NCBI RefSeq assembly: GCF_006148925.1
Contig: NZ_VAWB01000002.1
Span: 248,001-312,000 of the forward strand
Direction: 5' to 3'
From: Hyunsoonleella aestuarii
GTDB lineage: Bacteria > Bacteroidota > Bacteroidia > Flavobacteriales > Flavobacteriaceae
Length of the DNA stretch: 64,000 nt
Positions 9,176 through 18,867 of the stretch are shown here, piece by piece. The position numbers were made by a program, and so were the translations under genes. Each line of letters begins with the position of its first letter. Within the stretch, counting starts at the first letter, position 1. The notes beneath the pieces are model-generated. The model searched no databases, was not told the DNA's origin, and saw only the letters and a list, made by a program, of their open reading frames with translations.

Positions 9176-9661
9176 ATGAGAACGAACAATGGTAAAATTC
9201 GAAACGTAATAATTTCGGTTTATTTTATACTCATTGTTACAGCTATTATAATGGCTACTGTCTTTAGTGCTTTTAAGGATTTGACCAGTAGTACTACTTA
9301 CACCTTTTTATTGTTTTTATTGGTCTTTGTTGGTTTATTCTTTTTTGTTCACTGGGTGGCAAAATACTTCGAGTACGATAGTGATGGTATGAAAGTGGTT
9401 TTAATAAACCGAGGCTTATTATTATCGGATTATTTAAACTATCGGGAATTCAAAGTTGAGTTTGAAAAAGCAGATTTGGTATCCTATAGATTCCATAATT
9501 ATGTGGTATTTAAAAGCCTAACTTTAATTATAAGAAAGTCATCGGGTAATACGAAACGCGTAAGTTTTAATGTAACACTAGTAGATCGTAAAAAAAGAAA
9601 ATACATAAGACAGTCCTTACGAAAAATGGTAAAGGCTAATAGAAATAAAGGAAATAGTTAA
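9176..9661 (+). CDS. membrane protein with two N-terminal helices and a PH-like tail
   Basis: A 161-aa protein with two membrane helices (about residues 10-29 and 42-61) and a basic C-terminal domain of about 95 residues rich in beta strands (YDSDGMKVVLINRG..., FKVEFEKADLVSY). That pattern resembles the bacterial PH-like domain, but the match is weak. Its stop overlaps the parC start by one base (TAATG), so it is translationally coupled to parC. A function in topoisomerase biology is not implied by the sequence. Confidence 0.65.
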   Translation: MRTNNGKIRNVIISVYFILIVTAIIMATVFSAFKDLTSSTTYTFLLFLLVFVGLFFFVHWVAKYFEYDSDGMKVVLINRGLLLSDYLNYREFKVEFEKADLVSYRFHNYVVFKSLTLIIRKSSGNTKRVSFNVTLVDRKKRKYIRQSLRKMVKANRNKGNS

Positions 9662-12330
9662 TGGCAGAAGAAAATGATGATTTATTAAATCAGCAAGACG
9701 AACCTCAGGAAACCATTACCCGAGTAACAGGGATGTACAAAGATTGGTTTCTAGACTATGCGTCTTATGTTATATTGGAGCGCGCAGTACCTGCGATAGA
9801 AGATGGTTTTAAGCCGGTACAACGACGCATCATGCATTCTATGAAAGATTTGGATGATGGACGCTATAATAAAGTAGCGAACATTGTTGGTCATACCATG
9901 CAATATCACCCACATGGTGACGCTAGTATTGCAGACGCCATGGTTCAAATTGGCCAGAAAGATTTACTAATTGATACCCAAGGAAACTGGGGAAATATTT
10001 TAACAGGAGATAGAGCGGCTGCCTCTAGATATATAGAAGCGCGTATTTCTAAGTTTGGATTAGATGTTGTTTTTAATCCGAAAATAACAGAGTGGCAATC
10101 CAGTTATGATGGTCGCCGAAAAGAGCCGGTTAATTTACCTGTAATGTTTCCGTTGCTTTTAGCTCAAGGAGGTGAAGGCATTGCTGTTGGCCTTTCAACC
10201 AAAATATTACCACACAATTTTATTGAACTAATTGATGCTTCGGTAAAGCATTTACAAGGCAAACGTTTTACTATTCTTCCAGATTTCCCCACAGCAGGAA
10301 TAGCCGATTTTTCTAATTATAATGATGGCAATAGAGGTGGTAAGGTACGCGTGCGCGCAAAAATATCGCAACTAGATAAAAACACCCTAGTGATTACCGA
10401 ACTACCTTTTGGTACAACCACATCATCTTTAATAGATTCTATACTAAAGGCTAATGACAAGGGAAAAATTAAAGTCAAAAAAATTGAAGATAATACAGCT
10501 GCTGAAGTTGAGATTCTAGTGCATTTGCCGTCAGGATTATCTCCAGATAAAACGATTGATGCCCTTTATGCTTTTACAAGTTGTGAGTCTTCTATTTCAC
10601 CATTAGGTTGCGTTATTGAAGACAATAAACCGTTGTTTATTGGTGTCACCGAAATGCTACGCAGAAGTACCGATAATACAGTTCAACTTTTAAAGCAAGA
10701 GTTAGAAATAAAACTCGGCGAACTAGAAGAGCAATGGCATTTTGCTTCATTAGAACGGATTTTTATTGAAAATAGAATCTATCGAGATATAGAAGAAGAG
10801 GAAACTTGGGAAGGTGTTATTAGCGCTATTGATAAAGGATTGCAACCTCACATAAAACATTTAAAACGTAAAGTAACAGAGGAAGATATTGTTCGGCTTA
10901 CAGAAATTAGAATTAAGCGCATTTCTAAATTTGATATTGATAAGGCGCAACAGAAAATTGATGCTTTAGAAGAACAGATAGCCGAAGTAAAGCATCATTT
11001 AGCACATCTTATAGACTATGCCATTGCTTATTTCACCAGACTTAAAAAGGATTATGGAGAAGGAAGGGAACGTAAAACAGAAATAAGAACGTTCGATGAT
11101 GTAGATGCTACTAAAGTAGTTATTAGAAATACTAAACTTTATGTAAATAGAGCAGAAGGTTTTGTTGGAACATCGTTACGTCGTGATGAGTATGTGTGTG
11201 ATTGCAGTGATATTGATGATATTATTGTGTTTACGAAGACTGGCACAATGATGGTCACAAAAGTGGATTCTAAAACGTTTATAGGTAAGGATATTATTCA
11301 TGTTGCCGTCTTTAAGAAGAAAGATAAACGTACCATTTATAATATGATTTACCGCGATGGTAAAGGTGGGCCTTCATATATAAAACGATTCGCAGTTACA
11401 TCCATAACGAGAGATCGAGAATACGATTTAACTAATGGCAACAAGAATTCTATAGTTCTATACTTTTCTGCAAATGCAAATGGAGAGGCCGAAGTGGTTA
11501 CGATTAATTTAAGACAAGCAGGAAGTATCAAAAAATTAAAATGGGATATCGATTTTGCCGATATTCTTATAAAAGGGCGTGTTTCAAAAGGGAATTTAGT
11601 CACGAAATATACAGTAAAACGAGTCGAGCTTAAAGAGAAAGGTGTTTCTACATTAAAACCTCGAAAAATATGGTTTGACGATACCGTGCAACGACTTAAT
11701 GTTGATGGTAGAGGTGAGCTTGTTGGTGAGTTTAGAGGAGAGGATAAATTACTTCTGATTAATCAATCTGGAATTATTAAAACAGTTACACCAGAAGTCA
11801 CCATGCATTTTGATAATGACATGATTGTTATGGAAAAATGGATTCCTAAAAAACCCATTTCGGCTGTTTACTTTAATGGTGAAAAAGAGTTGTATTATGT
11901 CAAACGCTTTTTAATTGAGAATGAGGGAAAAGAAGAGTCCTTTATTTCAGATCATCCTAATTCTCAACTAGAAATAGTTTCTACCGACTGGAGACCTATG
12001 GCTGAAGTTGTTTTTGCTAAAGAAAGAGGTAAAGATAGAAAGGATAATTTGGAAGTGAACCTTGAAGAGTTTATATCCATAAAAGGGATTACGGCATTAG
12101 GAAATCAGCTAACTAAGGATAAGGTTAATCAAGTAAATTTGCTCGATCCATTGCCTTATGAAGCCCCAGAGGAAGTACATGCTGATGATTTAGAGGTTGT
12201 AGATGAAACAGAAGTTATACCAGAACCTAATCGAGATGCAACTAAAAGCAATGGTCAAATGCCTGCATCAAAGAATGGGCAAGACCAAGATTTTGAAATA
12301 GATGATGAAGGGCAGATAACCTTATTTTAA
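9661..12330 (+). CDS. parC: DNA topoisomerase IV subunit A
   Basis: An 889-aa type IIA topoisomerase breakage-rejoining subunit. The catalytic tyrosine is Tyr124 in AASRYIEARI. The quinolone-pocket segment YHPHGDAS places Ala88 where E. coli ParC has Ser80, and Asp92 where it has Glu84. The coiled-coil tower (about 360-460) is followed by a six-bladed-type beta C-terminal domain and a long acidic tail after about residue 830. The protein ends in GQITLF, which looks like a sliding-clamp-binding QxxLF peptide. The ATG overlaps the stop of the upstream gene. The 3' end overlaps the convergent GNAT gene by 4 bp. Confidence 0.93.
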   Translation: MAEENDDLLNQQDEPQETITRVTGMYKDWFLDYASYVILERAVPAIEDGFKPVQRRIMHSMKDLDDGRYNKVANIVGHTMQYHPHGDASIADAMVQIGQKDLLIDTQGNWGNILTGDRAAASRYIEARISKFGLDVVFNPKITEWQSSYDGRRKEPVNLPVMFPLLLAQGGEGIAVGLSTKILPHNFIELIDASVKHLQGKRFTILPDFPTAGIADFSNYNDGNRGGKVRVRAKISQLDKNTLVITELPFGTTTSSLIDSILKANDKGKIKVKKIEDNTAAEVEILVHLPSGLSPDKTIDALYAFTSCESSISPLGCVIEDNKPLFIGVTEMLRRSTDNTVQLLKQELEIKLGELEEQWHFASLERIFIENRIYRDIEEEETWEGVISAIDKGLQPHIKHLKRKVTEEDIVRLTEIRIKRISKFDIDKAQQKIDALEEQIAEVKHHLAHLIDYAIAYFTRLKKDYGEGRERKTEIRTFDDVDATKVVIRNTKLYVNRAEGFVGTSLRRDEYVCDCSDIDDIIVFTKTGTMMVTKVDSKTFIGKDIIHVAVFKKKDKRTIYNMIYRDGKGGPSYIKRFAVTSITRDREYDLTNGNKNSIVLYFSANANGEAEVVTINLRQAGSIKKLKWDIDFADILIKGRVSKGNLVTKYTVKRVELKEKGVSTLKPRKIWFDDTVQRLNVDGRGELVGEFRGEDKLLLINQSGIIKTVTPEVTMHFDNDMIVMEKWIPKKPISAVYFNGEKELYYVKRFLIENEGKEESFISDHPNSQLEIVSTDWRPMAEVVFAKERGKDRKDNLEVNLEEFISIKGITALGNQLTKDKVNQVNLLDPLPYEAPEEVHADDLEVVDETEVIPEPNRDATKSNGQMPASKNGQDQDFEIDDEGQITLF

Positions 12331-13007
12331 ACCTTTATTCTCCAAAAGCTAAAAGTTCTTCTTAATTCAAATCCAAGCTTTTTATAAAGATGAATAGGAC
12401 CAACGTTGGTTTGGTCGACATGTAGAAAAGGTATTTTGTTTTTATCAAAAATAATGTTGGCTGTATGTGTTATTAATTGTTTTGCATAACCGTTCCCAGT
12501 ATGGTCGGGATGCGTAATAACAGCACTTATTTCAATAAAATCATGAGTCTGCATGCGTTCTCCAGTGGCAGCTACTAGTTTTCCATTTTTGTAAATGCCA
12601 AAATATTGCCCTAAGTTTTGGGTCTTTGACTTGAAAAACTCTGGATAAACTAACTTTATAAGCTCCAATAAATCATCATAATGCTCTTGGGTGAGTTCTA
12701 TAATTTCTTCTAAAATAGGATGCGTTAATCGTTTATAAACAATCATTTGTAACCCAATATATTCTTTAAGATAAGTTATTTGCTCTGGTAGTTTTGGCTT
12801 ATCTCCAACAATAAAAAAGTCTTTAATTAATTTAGAATGCGCATTAATGGCGTTACTTGTATCTTCATTATTAACAAATGCTCCAAAAGGTGCATAGTCA
12901 GGATGATAAAATTTCACATTACCATAGTCTATAGCATGCTCGAATTGATGTTCGGTTAATGAATACCAAACAGGATTGTCTAATGGTGTTTCATCAAACG
13001 AATTCAT
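12327..13007 (-). CDS. GNAT family N-acetyltransferase
   Basis: A 226-aa soluble protein whose C-terminal half is a GNAT fold. The acetyl-CoA pyrophosphate loop is HPDHTGNGYAKQL (about residues 164-176), followed by LHVDQTNVGPIHLYKKLGF, the usual beta5/alpha4 segment. The N-terminal 100 residues are less conserved, as in FR47-like acetyltransferases. The acceptor is unknown. The gene starts inside the end of miaA (14-bp overlap), so it is probably cotranscribed and coupled with it. Confidence 0.8.
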   Translation of the reverse strand: MNSFDETPLDNPVWYSLTEHQFEHAIDYGNVKFYHPDYAPFGAFVNNEDTSNAINAHSKLIKDFFIVGDKPKLPEQITYLKEYIGLQMIVYKRLTHPILEEIIELTQEHYDDLLELIKLVYPEFFKSKTQNLGQYFGIYKNGKLVAATGERMQTHDFIEISAVITHPDHTGNGYAKQLITHTANIIFDKNKIPFLHVDQTNVGPIHLYKKLGFELRRTFSFWRIKV

Positions 13008-13902
13008 CTTCTATTTTATTGATTATAACATCTTCTGGAGTTAGATAATCGAACCAAAAAGTTTCTTTGTTTCTTTTAAACCATGTAAGTTGACGCTTTG
13101 CAAAACGTCGTGTATTTTTTTTAATTTCTGAAACAGCAAAATCTAAGTCCCATGTATTGTCAAGATAATTAAAGATTTCTTTGTACCCAACCGTATTGAG
13201 TGCATTCAAATTTTTAAATTTATAAAGTGTTTTCACTTCATCTAAAAGTCCGTCCTCTAACATAATATCGACACGCCTATTTATTCTTTCATAGATAGTT
13301 TCCCGATTTGCTGTCAACCCAATAGTAAATGTTTTAAAATGCCGTTTCGTTTTACCTTGGTTTAAAAAAGAAGAATATGGTTTCCTTGTGCCGATAGATA
13401 TTTCTAAAGCACGAATTACGCGGTGCGGATTATCTATAGCAATGGTTTTAAAAGCAACCTCATCTAAATCTTTCAATTTATTTTGTAAGTAGCTAAGTCC
13501 TTTATTTTTTAAGTCATTATTCAATGATTCTCGAATGCTAGAATCTATATCTGGAAAAATATCAAGTCCGTTGGTTACAGCATCAACATAAAGCCCAGAA
13601 CCACCAACCATTATAACTATATTATGCTGTTTGAAAAGCTCATTGATTTTTTGCAATCCTTCTTTTTCAAAAGAACCTACGTTGTAATTATCTTCAATAG
13701 ATTTATGATGAACAAAATGGTGTTTTGCAGCTTCAAGCTCGGCTTTAGAAGGAGCTGCTGTACCTATCTTCATCTCTTTATAAAATTGCCGAGAGTCGGC
13801 AGAAATTATTTCAGTATTATAATGTTGGGCTAACTTTATGCTGAGAGCCGTTTTACCTATAGCAGTAGGACCGACAATTGATACAAGATATTTAGTCTTC
13901 AT
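12994..13902 (-). CDS. miaA: tRNA dimethylallyltransferase
   Basis: A 302-aa enzyme that transfers a dimethylallyl group to N6 of A37 in tRNAs reading UNN codons. The P-loop GPTAIGKTA (11-19) is followed by SADSRQFYKEM and GTAAPS, the tRNA/substrate motifs of MiaA, and later by RRVDIMLEDGLLDEV and NTVGYKE, all diagnostic. The length is typical of the family. It overlaps the GNAT gene downstream and the ion channel gene upstream by 11 bp, forming a tight minus-strand operon. Confidence 0.93.
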   Translation of the reverse strand: MKTKYLVSIVGPTAIGKTALSIKLAQHYNTEIISADSRQFYKEMKIGTAAPSKAELEAAKHHFVHHKSIEDNYNVGSFEKEGLQKINELFKQHNIVIMVGGSGLYVDAVTNGLDIFPDIDSSIRESLNNDLKNKGLSYLQNKLKDLDEVAFKTIAIDNPHRVIRALEISIGTRKPYSSFLNQGKTKRHFKTFTIGLTANRETIYERINRRVDIMLEDGLLDEVKTLYKFKNLNALNTVGYKEIFNYLDNTWDLDFAVSEIKKNTRRFAKRQLTWFKRNKETFWFDYLTPEDVIINKIEDEFV

Positions 13903-14725
13903 TTAATAATTCACCACAGTTGTAACAATATTCAGCATTATCACGATGCTTTCTAGACATGCAATACTGACAAGTTTGGGTATTAGTTTCAATGGAACGT
14001 TTATTCGTTTTTACCATTTGTGCAGAAACAATACCTGTAGGTACCGCAATTATGGCATAACCCATTAACATGATAACAGAGGCTATTAATTGTCCCAATG
14101 CTGTAGCTGGAGCAATGTCTCCATAACCCACGGTGGTTAGTGTTACAATAGCCCAATAAACACTTCTAGGAATACTTGTAAAACCGCTGTCTTGACCACT
14201 TTCGACTAGATACATTATGGTTCCTAAAATCACGCATAGTATGAAAACAAACATCATAAACAAGATTATTTTCGCGCGACTTAATTTTAAAGCTCTTATA
14301 AGGTTAGTTGATTCCCCAATATATCGTGTAAGTTTAAGAATCCTAAAAACACGCAGAAGCCTTAAAGCTCTCAATGCTACTAATGAGTGAGATCCAACTA
14401 AAAAGAACGACAAGTATTTCGGTATCGTAGAAAGAAAATCAATAATACCATAAAAACTAAAAATATATTTACTTGGTTTCTTTACTGCTATAATTCTGGC
14501 AATATATTCTATTGAAAACAATATCGTTATTACCCATTCTGCAGCGTTTAAAAGCGTATGATATTTATTGTCAATTTCTTCAATGCTCTCGAGCATTACA
14601 AAAATAATGCTAACAATTATTGCAATAAAAAGTACGATATCAAAAAACTTACCAGCAGGTGTGTCCGCTTCATAAATTATTTCATGTAGCCTAAATCTCC
14701 AACTATGTTTTTTTGGTTTATTCAT
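13892..14725 (-). CDS. voltage-gated-like potassium channel with C-terminal zinc ribbon
   Basis: A 277-aa six-helix cation channel. The S4-like helix carries regularly spaced arginines (LRALRLLRVFRILKLTR, about 118-134). The pore has the K+ selectivity filter TLTTVGYGD near residues 193-201. After S6 comes a short linker and two CxxC pairs (CQYC and CYNC, the last about 15 residues from the end) that form a probable zinc ribbon. Cytoplasmic zinc ribbons are not part of the core channel and could serve assembly or sensing. It is a likely K+ conductance; the gating signal is unknown. Confidence 0.88.
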   Translation of the reverse strand: MNKPKKHSWRFRLHEIIYEADTPAGKFFDIVLFIAIIVSIIFVMLESIEEIDNKYHTLLNAAEWVITILFSIEYIARIIAVKKPSKYIFSFYGIIDFLSTIPKYLSFFLVGSHSLVALRALRLLRVFRILKLTRYIGESTNLIRALKLSRAKIILFMMFVFILCVILGTIMYLVESGQDSGFTSIPRSVYWAIVTLTTVGYGDIAPATALGQLIASVIMLMGYAIIAVPTGIVSAQMVKTNKRSIETNTQTCQYCMSRKHRDNAEYCYNCGELLNED

Positions 14726-14760
14726 GTAACCAAATGTAATAAAAAGATTAGTTCTTTTAA

Positions 14761-16128
14761 TTAAGAGTTAATCTCTATAACCTTTAACCGTTTATTTCGT
14801 CGTAAGTAACTTTGAATAATATGTTGTGTATCTCTATTGTTATTCATAGGTGTAATAATGGATTCCAGAACGTCTATATTATTTATTTGATAATTTAAAT
14901 TGAAAAACCCTAAACCTTTGAAAACCCCATTTTCAATGAGTATAGCACTTCGCTCGTCTATATCGCGACCATTATCAACAATGACCATATTTTTATTTTT
15001 GTAACTATTTTTTTCAATTAAAACAGAAACTCTTCGATTATAATGTTCTGGTAATTCTTCTTGAATGCAAGCACCTTCGCAAGTTTTTATATCATAATTA
15101 AAGCAGCTGGTTTTTGTTTTGTAAACTCCAGTTAGTTTCTGGCAAAGTGTATAATCTTCAATAGCTTTTTCTATAAAACTCTTCCCGCTTTGTCGGTTAC
15201 TAAAGGTTGTTATAGGTTTTTTTCTATGGTCTGCTATATCTATTTTTAGGTTGATATAATCATTCTCGTCTACAAAGCTATAAAGTGCATGTGTAAAACT
15301 TGTTCTTCTTAAAGCGCGGTTCAGAATTGGTTTATTTCGTTTTATTTCTTCACTCTCTTTAAGCAAAGCAACGAGTTCGCTGCCTGTCGCTTCAAAAGTT
15401 ACCGCTGTAACTAAGGCTTGAATTTTTTTCGATTTTGGATTTGTTCCAGTAAAGTGCTGATTAATTCGTTTTTTTATGTTTTTGCTTTTACCTATATAAA
15501 TAATCTCGCCATCTTCTTGATGAATATAGTAAACTCCTGTAATCGAGGGTAATCCTTCAATTATATCAATATGCCTAGGTTCTAATTGATATTTAGGATT
15601 CAGTCTTATTGATTTTTGAATTATAGTTTTCGATGTGTCTTTATCTATAAGTAGTTTAAAGAGTTTAACCGTAGCTAGGGCATCACCAGAGGCACGATGC
15701 CTATCTGTAACTGGAATACCGACGGCGCGGACTAATTTGCCTAAACTATACGATTTTTGGCCTGGAATTAAATCTTTTGAAAGCTCTACAGTACATAACG
15801 TTTTGCGCTCATAATCGAAGCCCAATCTTTTAAACTCTGTACATAAAATTCTATAGTCAAATTGAGCGTTATGAGCCACTAATATGCAGTTCTCTGTAAT
15901 TTCAACGATACGCTTAGCGAGCTCATAGAATTTAGGTGCATTTCGCAACATGCTGCTATTAATACCAGTTAAGTTAACTACAAAGGGTTGTATTTCTCTT
16001 TCAGGGTTTATTAAACTAATAAATTGATCGACTACTTTATGGCCATCATATTTATATATCGCGATTTCCGTTATACCTTCTTCATTATACTTACCACCTG
16101 TGGTTTCTATGTCTACTATTGCGTACAA
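14761..16128 (-). CDS. DnaQ-like exonuclease fused to GIY-YIG (UvrC-type) nuclease
   Basis: A 455-aa two-nuclease protein. Residues 1-165 are a DEDDh 3'-5' exonuclease: AIVDIETTG (Exo I), LVAHNAQFDYRIL (Exo II) and HRASGDALATV (Exo III with the catalytic His). Residues about 190-275 are a GIY-YIG domain: TGVYYIHQEDGEIIYIGKSKNI, with Arg in KKRINQHF and the Glu in TGSELVALLKESEEI. The rest resembles the UvrC/Cho Cys region (CEGAC). Such fusions are known in Bacteroidota and Actinobacteria and are thought to act in DNA repair; the true role is not established. Confidence 0.85.
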   Translation of the reverse strand: MYAIVDIETTGGKYNEEGITEIAIYKYDGHKVVDQFISLINPEREIQPFVVNLTGINSSMLRNAPKFYELAKRIVEITENCILVAHNAQFDYRILCTEFKRLGFDYERKTLCTVELSKDLIPGQKSYSLGKLVRAVGIPVTDRHRASGDALATVKLFKLLIDKDTSKTIIQKSIRLNPKYQLEPRHIDIIEGLPSITGVYYIHQEDGEIIYIGKSKNIKKRINQHFTGTNPKSKKIQALVTAVTFEATGSELVALLKESEEIKRNKPILNRALRRTSFTHALYSFVDENDYINLKIDIADHRKKPITTFSNRQSGKSFIEKAIEDYTLCQKLTGVYKTKTSCFNYDIKTCEGACIQEELPEHYNRRVSVLIEKNSYKNKNMVIVDNGRDIDERSAILIENGVFKGLGFFNLNYQINNIDVLESIITPMNNNRDTQHIIQSYLRRNKRLKVIEINS

Positions 16129-16163
16129 ATATTTTTAATTTCTTTTTCGAATTCTATTTAGTT

Positions 16164-16826
16164 TTAATTACGTAATCCAAAAATACTGCTTCCTATTCTT
16201 ACCATATTACTTCCACAATTAATGGCCTGTTTATAATCACCGCTCATCCCCATGCTAACAATATGTAAATCACAATTTTCTTGATTCAATGATTTTAAAT
16301 TTTCGAAGGTACTTTTCAAAAGTTTGAATTCATTATTTACTTGGGCTTGATTATCAGTAAATGTAGCCATTCCCATTAAACCAGTAATTTTTATGTTTTT
16401 TAAATCTAAAAACTCTTCAGAATTTATAATATCAAATGCCATTTTAGGCGACATACCAAATTTTGAATCTTCTGATGCAATTTTTATTTGAAGTAAACAT
16501 TCTATAACTCTATCATGTTTTTTTGCTTGTTTATCAATTTCTTTAAGTAGTTTAAAATTGTCTACACCATGAATTAAACTTACAAAAGAAGCCATGTATT
16601 TAACTTTATTCCGTTGAACATGACCTATCATATGCCATTGAATATCTTTGGGCATAGTTTCATGCTTGTCAACCATTTCTTGAATTTTATTCTCTCCAAA
16701 AATGCGTTGCCCCGCGTTGTAAGCTTCCATTAAATCATTTAATGGTTTTGTTTTAGATACTGCAACTAATATAACGTCTTGTGGTAATTCAGCTTTTAAT
16801 TTAAGAAGATTTTGCTTTATAGACAT
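16164..16826 (-). CDS. YggS/PLPBP family pyridoxal-phosphate homeostasis protein
   Basis: A 220-aa single-domain PLP-binding TIM barrel. The PLP lysine is in VAVSKTKPL (about residue 25), with later family motifs FGENKIQEM, WHMIGHVQRNKVKYM, GLMGMAT and the phosphate-binding MGMSGDY and GSNMVRIGSSIFG. Proteins of this family have no known catalytic reaction and maintain vitamin B6 and amino acid balance. It sits in a co-directional run with the dehydrogenase upstream, with a 35-bp gap. Confidence 0.9.
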   Translation of the reverse strand: MSIKQNLLKLKAELPQDVILVAVSKTKPLNDLMEAYNAGQRIFGENKIQEMVDKHETMPKDIQWHMIGHVQRNKVKYMASFVSLIHGVDNFKLLKEIDKQAKKHDRVIECLLQIKIASEDSKFGMSPKMAFDIINSEEFLDLKNIKITGLMGMATFTDNQAQVNNEFKLLKSTFENLKSLNQENCDLHIVSMGMSGDYKQAINCGSNMVRIGSSIFGLRN

Positions 16827-16861
16827 AGATTAGAAATGATATAATAAGTTAGGCTATCTAC

Positions 16862-17752
16862 TTATTTCAAGAATTGTTGCGCCACTTTTTCGGCTTTTCT
16901 ACTTTCAGAATAGTCATAAAAGCCTTCGCCAGATTTCACGCCTAATTTCCCTGCTCTTACCATATTTACTAATAATGGGCAAGGTGCATATTTTGGATTT
17001 TTGAAACCATCATACATGACGTTTAAAATAGATAAACACACATCGAGGCCAATGAAATCAGCTAATTGCAATGGTCCCATTGGGTGTGCCATACCCAACT
17101 TCATTACAGTGTCAATTTCTAGTACACCAGCAACCCCGTTATATAAAGTTTCTACAGATTCATTTAGCATGGGCATTAAAATGCGATTGGCAACAAAACC
17201 TGGGTAATCATTAACCTCTACAGGGTCTTTGCCTAAAGTTTTTGATAACTCCATAATAGTTTTTGTAACCACATCACTTGTATTATAACCACGAATGATT
17301 TCAACTAACTTCATTATCGGGACAGGATTCATAAAATGCATCCCAATAACACGTTCCGGTTTTGAGGTTGCCGCAGCTATTTGAGTAATTGATATAGAGG
17401 AAGTATTTGTTGCTAAAATGGCAGAACTTGAACAAAATTCATCTAACTCTTTAAAAATTTTTAGTTTTAAATCGAGATTTTCTGTAGCTGCCTCGACAAC
17501 CAAAGTGGCGTAATCAATCCCTTCTTTAATACTAGTAAAGGGAGTAATGTTATTAAGAGTATCTTGTTTTTGTTGTTCAGTTATTTTTTCTTTGGCAACC
17601 ATTCTATCTAAATTAGAAGCAATGGTTTGAATACCTTTTTTTAAGTTGTCTCTATTAACATCAATCAAGTGCACTTTAAATCCATTTTGAGCAAAACTAT
17701 GAGCAATGCCATTACCCATAGTGCCAGCACCTATTACTGCAACGTTTTTCAT
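16862..17752 (-). CDS. 3-hydroxybutyryl-CoA dehydrogenase
   Basis: A 296-aa NAD(P)-dependent 3-hydroxyacyl-CoA dehydrogenase. The Rossmann fingerprint is GAGTMGNGIAH (8-18), the catalytic His lies in GMHFMNPVP with the partner Glu in KLVEIIRG, and the C-terminal domain carries DYPGFVANRILMP and GMAHPMGPLQLADFIGLD. The length suits the stand-alone PaaH/Hbd form rather than the fused FadB. It interconverts 3-hydroxybutyryl-CoA and acetoacetyl-CoA; the wider pathway is not visible here. It ends one base before the Gfo/Idh/MocA gene's stop region and is probably cotranscribed with it. Confidence 0.9.
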   Translation of the reverse strand: MKNVAVIGAGTMGNGIAHSFAQNGFKVHLIDVNRDNLKKGIQTIASNLDRMVAKEKITEQQKQDTLNNITPFTSIKEGIDYATLVVEAATENLDLKLKIFKELDEFCSSSAILATNTSSISITQIAAATSKPERVIGMHFMNPVPIMKLVEIIRGYNTSDVVTKTIMELSKTLGKDPVEVNDYPGFVANRILMPMLNESVETLYNGVAGVLEIDTVMKLGMAHPMGPLQLADFIGLDVCLSILNVMYDGFKNPKYAPCPLLVNMVRAGKLGVKSGEGFYDYSESRKAEKVAQQFLK

Positions 17753-18712
17753 TTAGAAATTATTTATTATTTGAGTAGCAACGCGAAGTGCTTCAGTCCC
17801 ATCATGTAATGTAACTGTGGGTGTGGTATTATTGTTTATAGCATCAGCAAATGTTTCTAATTCGTCTAATATAGAATTGTTATCTGGAATTGGAGGGTTG
17901 TCGAAATATATCTGCTTTTTGACACCTTCAGCGTTTTGAAGAATCATATCAAAATCGCCAGGATTTTCAGGAGCATCTTTCATTTTAACAACTTCACATT
18001 TTTTGGTAAGAAAATCTACTGAGATGTAAGCATCTTTTTGAAAAAATCGAGCTTTTCTCATTTTTTTTAATGAAATTCTACTTGCTGTTAAATTAGCGAC
18101 ACATCCATTTTCAAACTCTAGCCTTGCATTAGCAATATCTGGAGTATCACTAATAACGGCTACACCACTTGCAGAAACATGTTTCACTTTAGACTTCACA
18201 ATACTTAAAATGATATCGATATCATGAATCATTAAATCTAAAACAACAGGAACATCCGTACCGCGAGGATTAAACTCTGCAAGGCGATGTGTCTCAATAA
18301 ACATAGGCGAATTTATATCATCCTTAACAGCAATAAATGCTGGATTAAAACGCTCAACATGCCCGACTTGACCACGTAAGTTATGCTCTGCTAAAAGCTC
18401 TCTAATATGTTCGGCTTCTTCTACAGTATTTGTGATGGGTTTTTCAATAAAAATATGTTTGCCCTTAGCTATGGCTTGCTTTGCACAGTCGTAATGCGAG
18501 AGAGTTGGTGTAACAATATCAACCATATCGACAGCATCAATTAATGCTTCAATAGAATCGAAAAACTTATATCCAAATTCTGCTTCTACCTTATTTCCAT
18601 TCGTTTTATCGGCATCATAGAAACCAACTAATTCGTATTTTTCCGATTGATTAAGTAATCTTAAATGAATTTTTCCAAGGTGGCCAGCACCAAGTACACC
18701 AGCTTTTAGCAT
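17753..18712 (-). CDS. Gfo/Idh/MocA family oxidoreductase
   Basis: A 319-aa NAD(P)-binding sugar-type oxidoreductase. The dinucleotide loop is GAGHLGKIH (8-16), and the family motif EKPITNT contains the Lys that contacts the nicotinamide. The second domain includes MIHDIDI with the conserved His-Asp pair. The overall form is similar to UDP-N-acetylglucosamine 3-dehydrogenase-like members, but the substrate is not determined. It is the first gene of the minus-strand run that ends at miaA/GNAT. Confidence 0.82.
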   Translation of the reverse strand: MLKAGVLGAGHLGKIHLRLLNQSEKYELVGFYDADKTNGNKVEAEFGYKFFDSIEALIDAVDMVDIVTPTLSHYDCAKQAIAKGKHIFIEKPITNTVEEAEHIRELLAEHNLRGQVGHVERFNPAFIAVKDDINSPMFIETHRLAEFNPRGTDVPVVLDLMIHDIDIILSIVKSKVKHVSASGVAVISDTPDIANARLEFENGCVANLTASRISLKKMRKARFFQKDAYISVDFLTKKCEVVKMKDAPENPGDFDMILQNAEGVKKQIYFDNPPIPDNNSILDELETFADAINNNTTPTVTLHDGTEALRVATQIINNF

Positions 18713-18728
18713 AATTTTAAGTTTTCAA

Positions 18729-18736
18729 CAAAAATA
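18729..18736 (-). promoter_or_regulatory. Bacteroidota -7 promoter box
   Basis: On the minus strand this reads TATTTTTG, a perfect TAnnTTTG box, 16 bp before the start of the Gfo/Idh/MocA gene. No clear -33 TTG is seen at 19-21 bp, so confidence is moderate. Confidence 0.45.
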
Positions 18737-18867
18737 AGATATTTAAAGGACGATTTTATCTATTTCTTGCTAATTTTTGGCCCTAAATTCATAAAAATAA
18801 ATTGAAGATAATTAGTTTTAAAATTAAAATCTTTATCTAATTTTAGCATTCAAAATACTGTTAAAAA

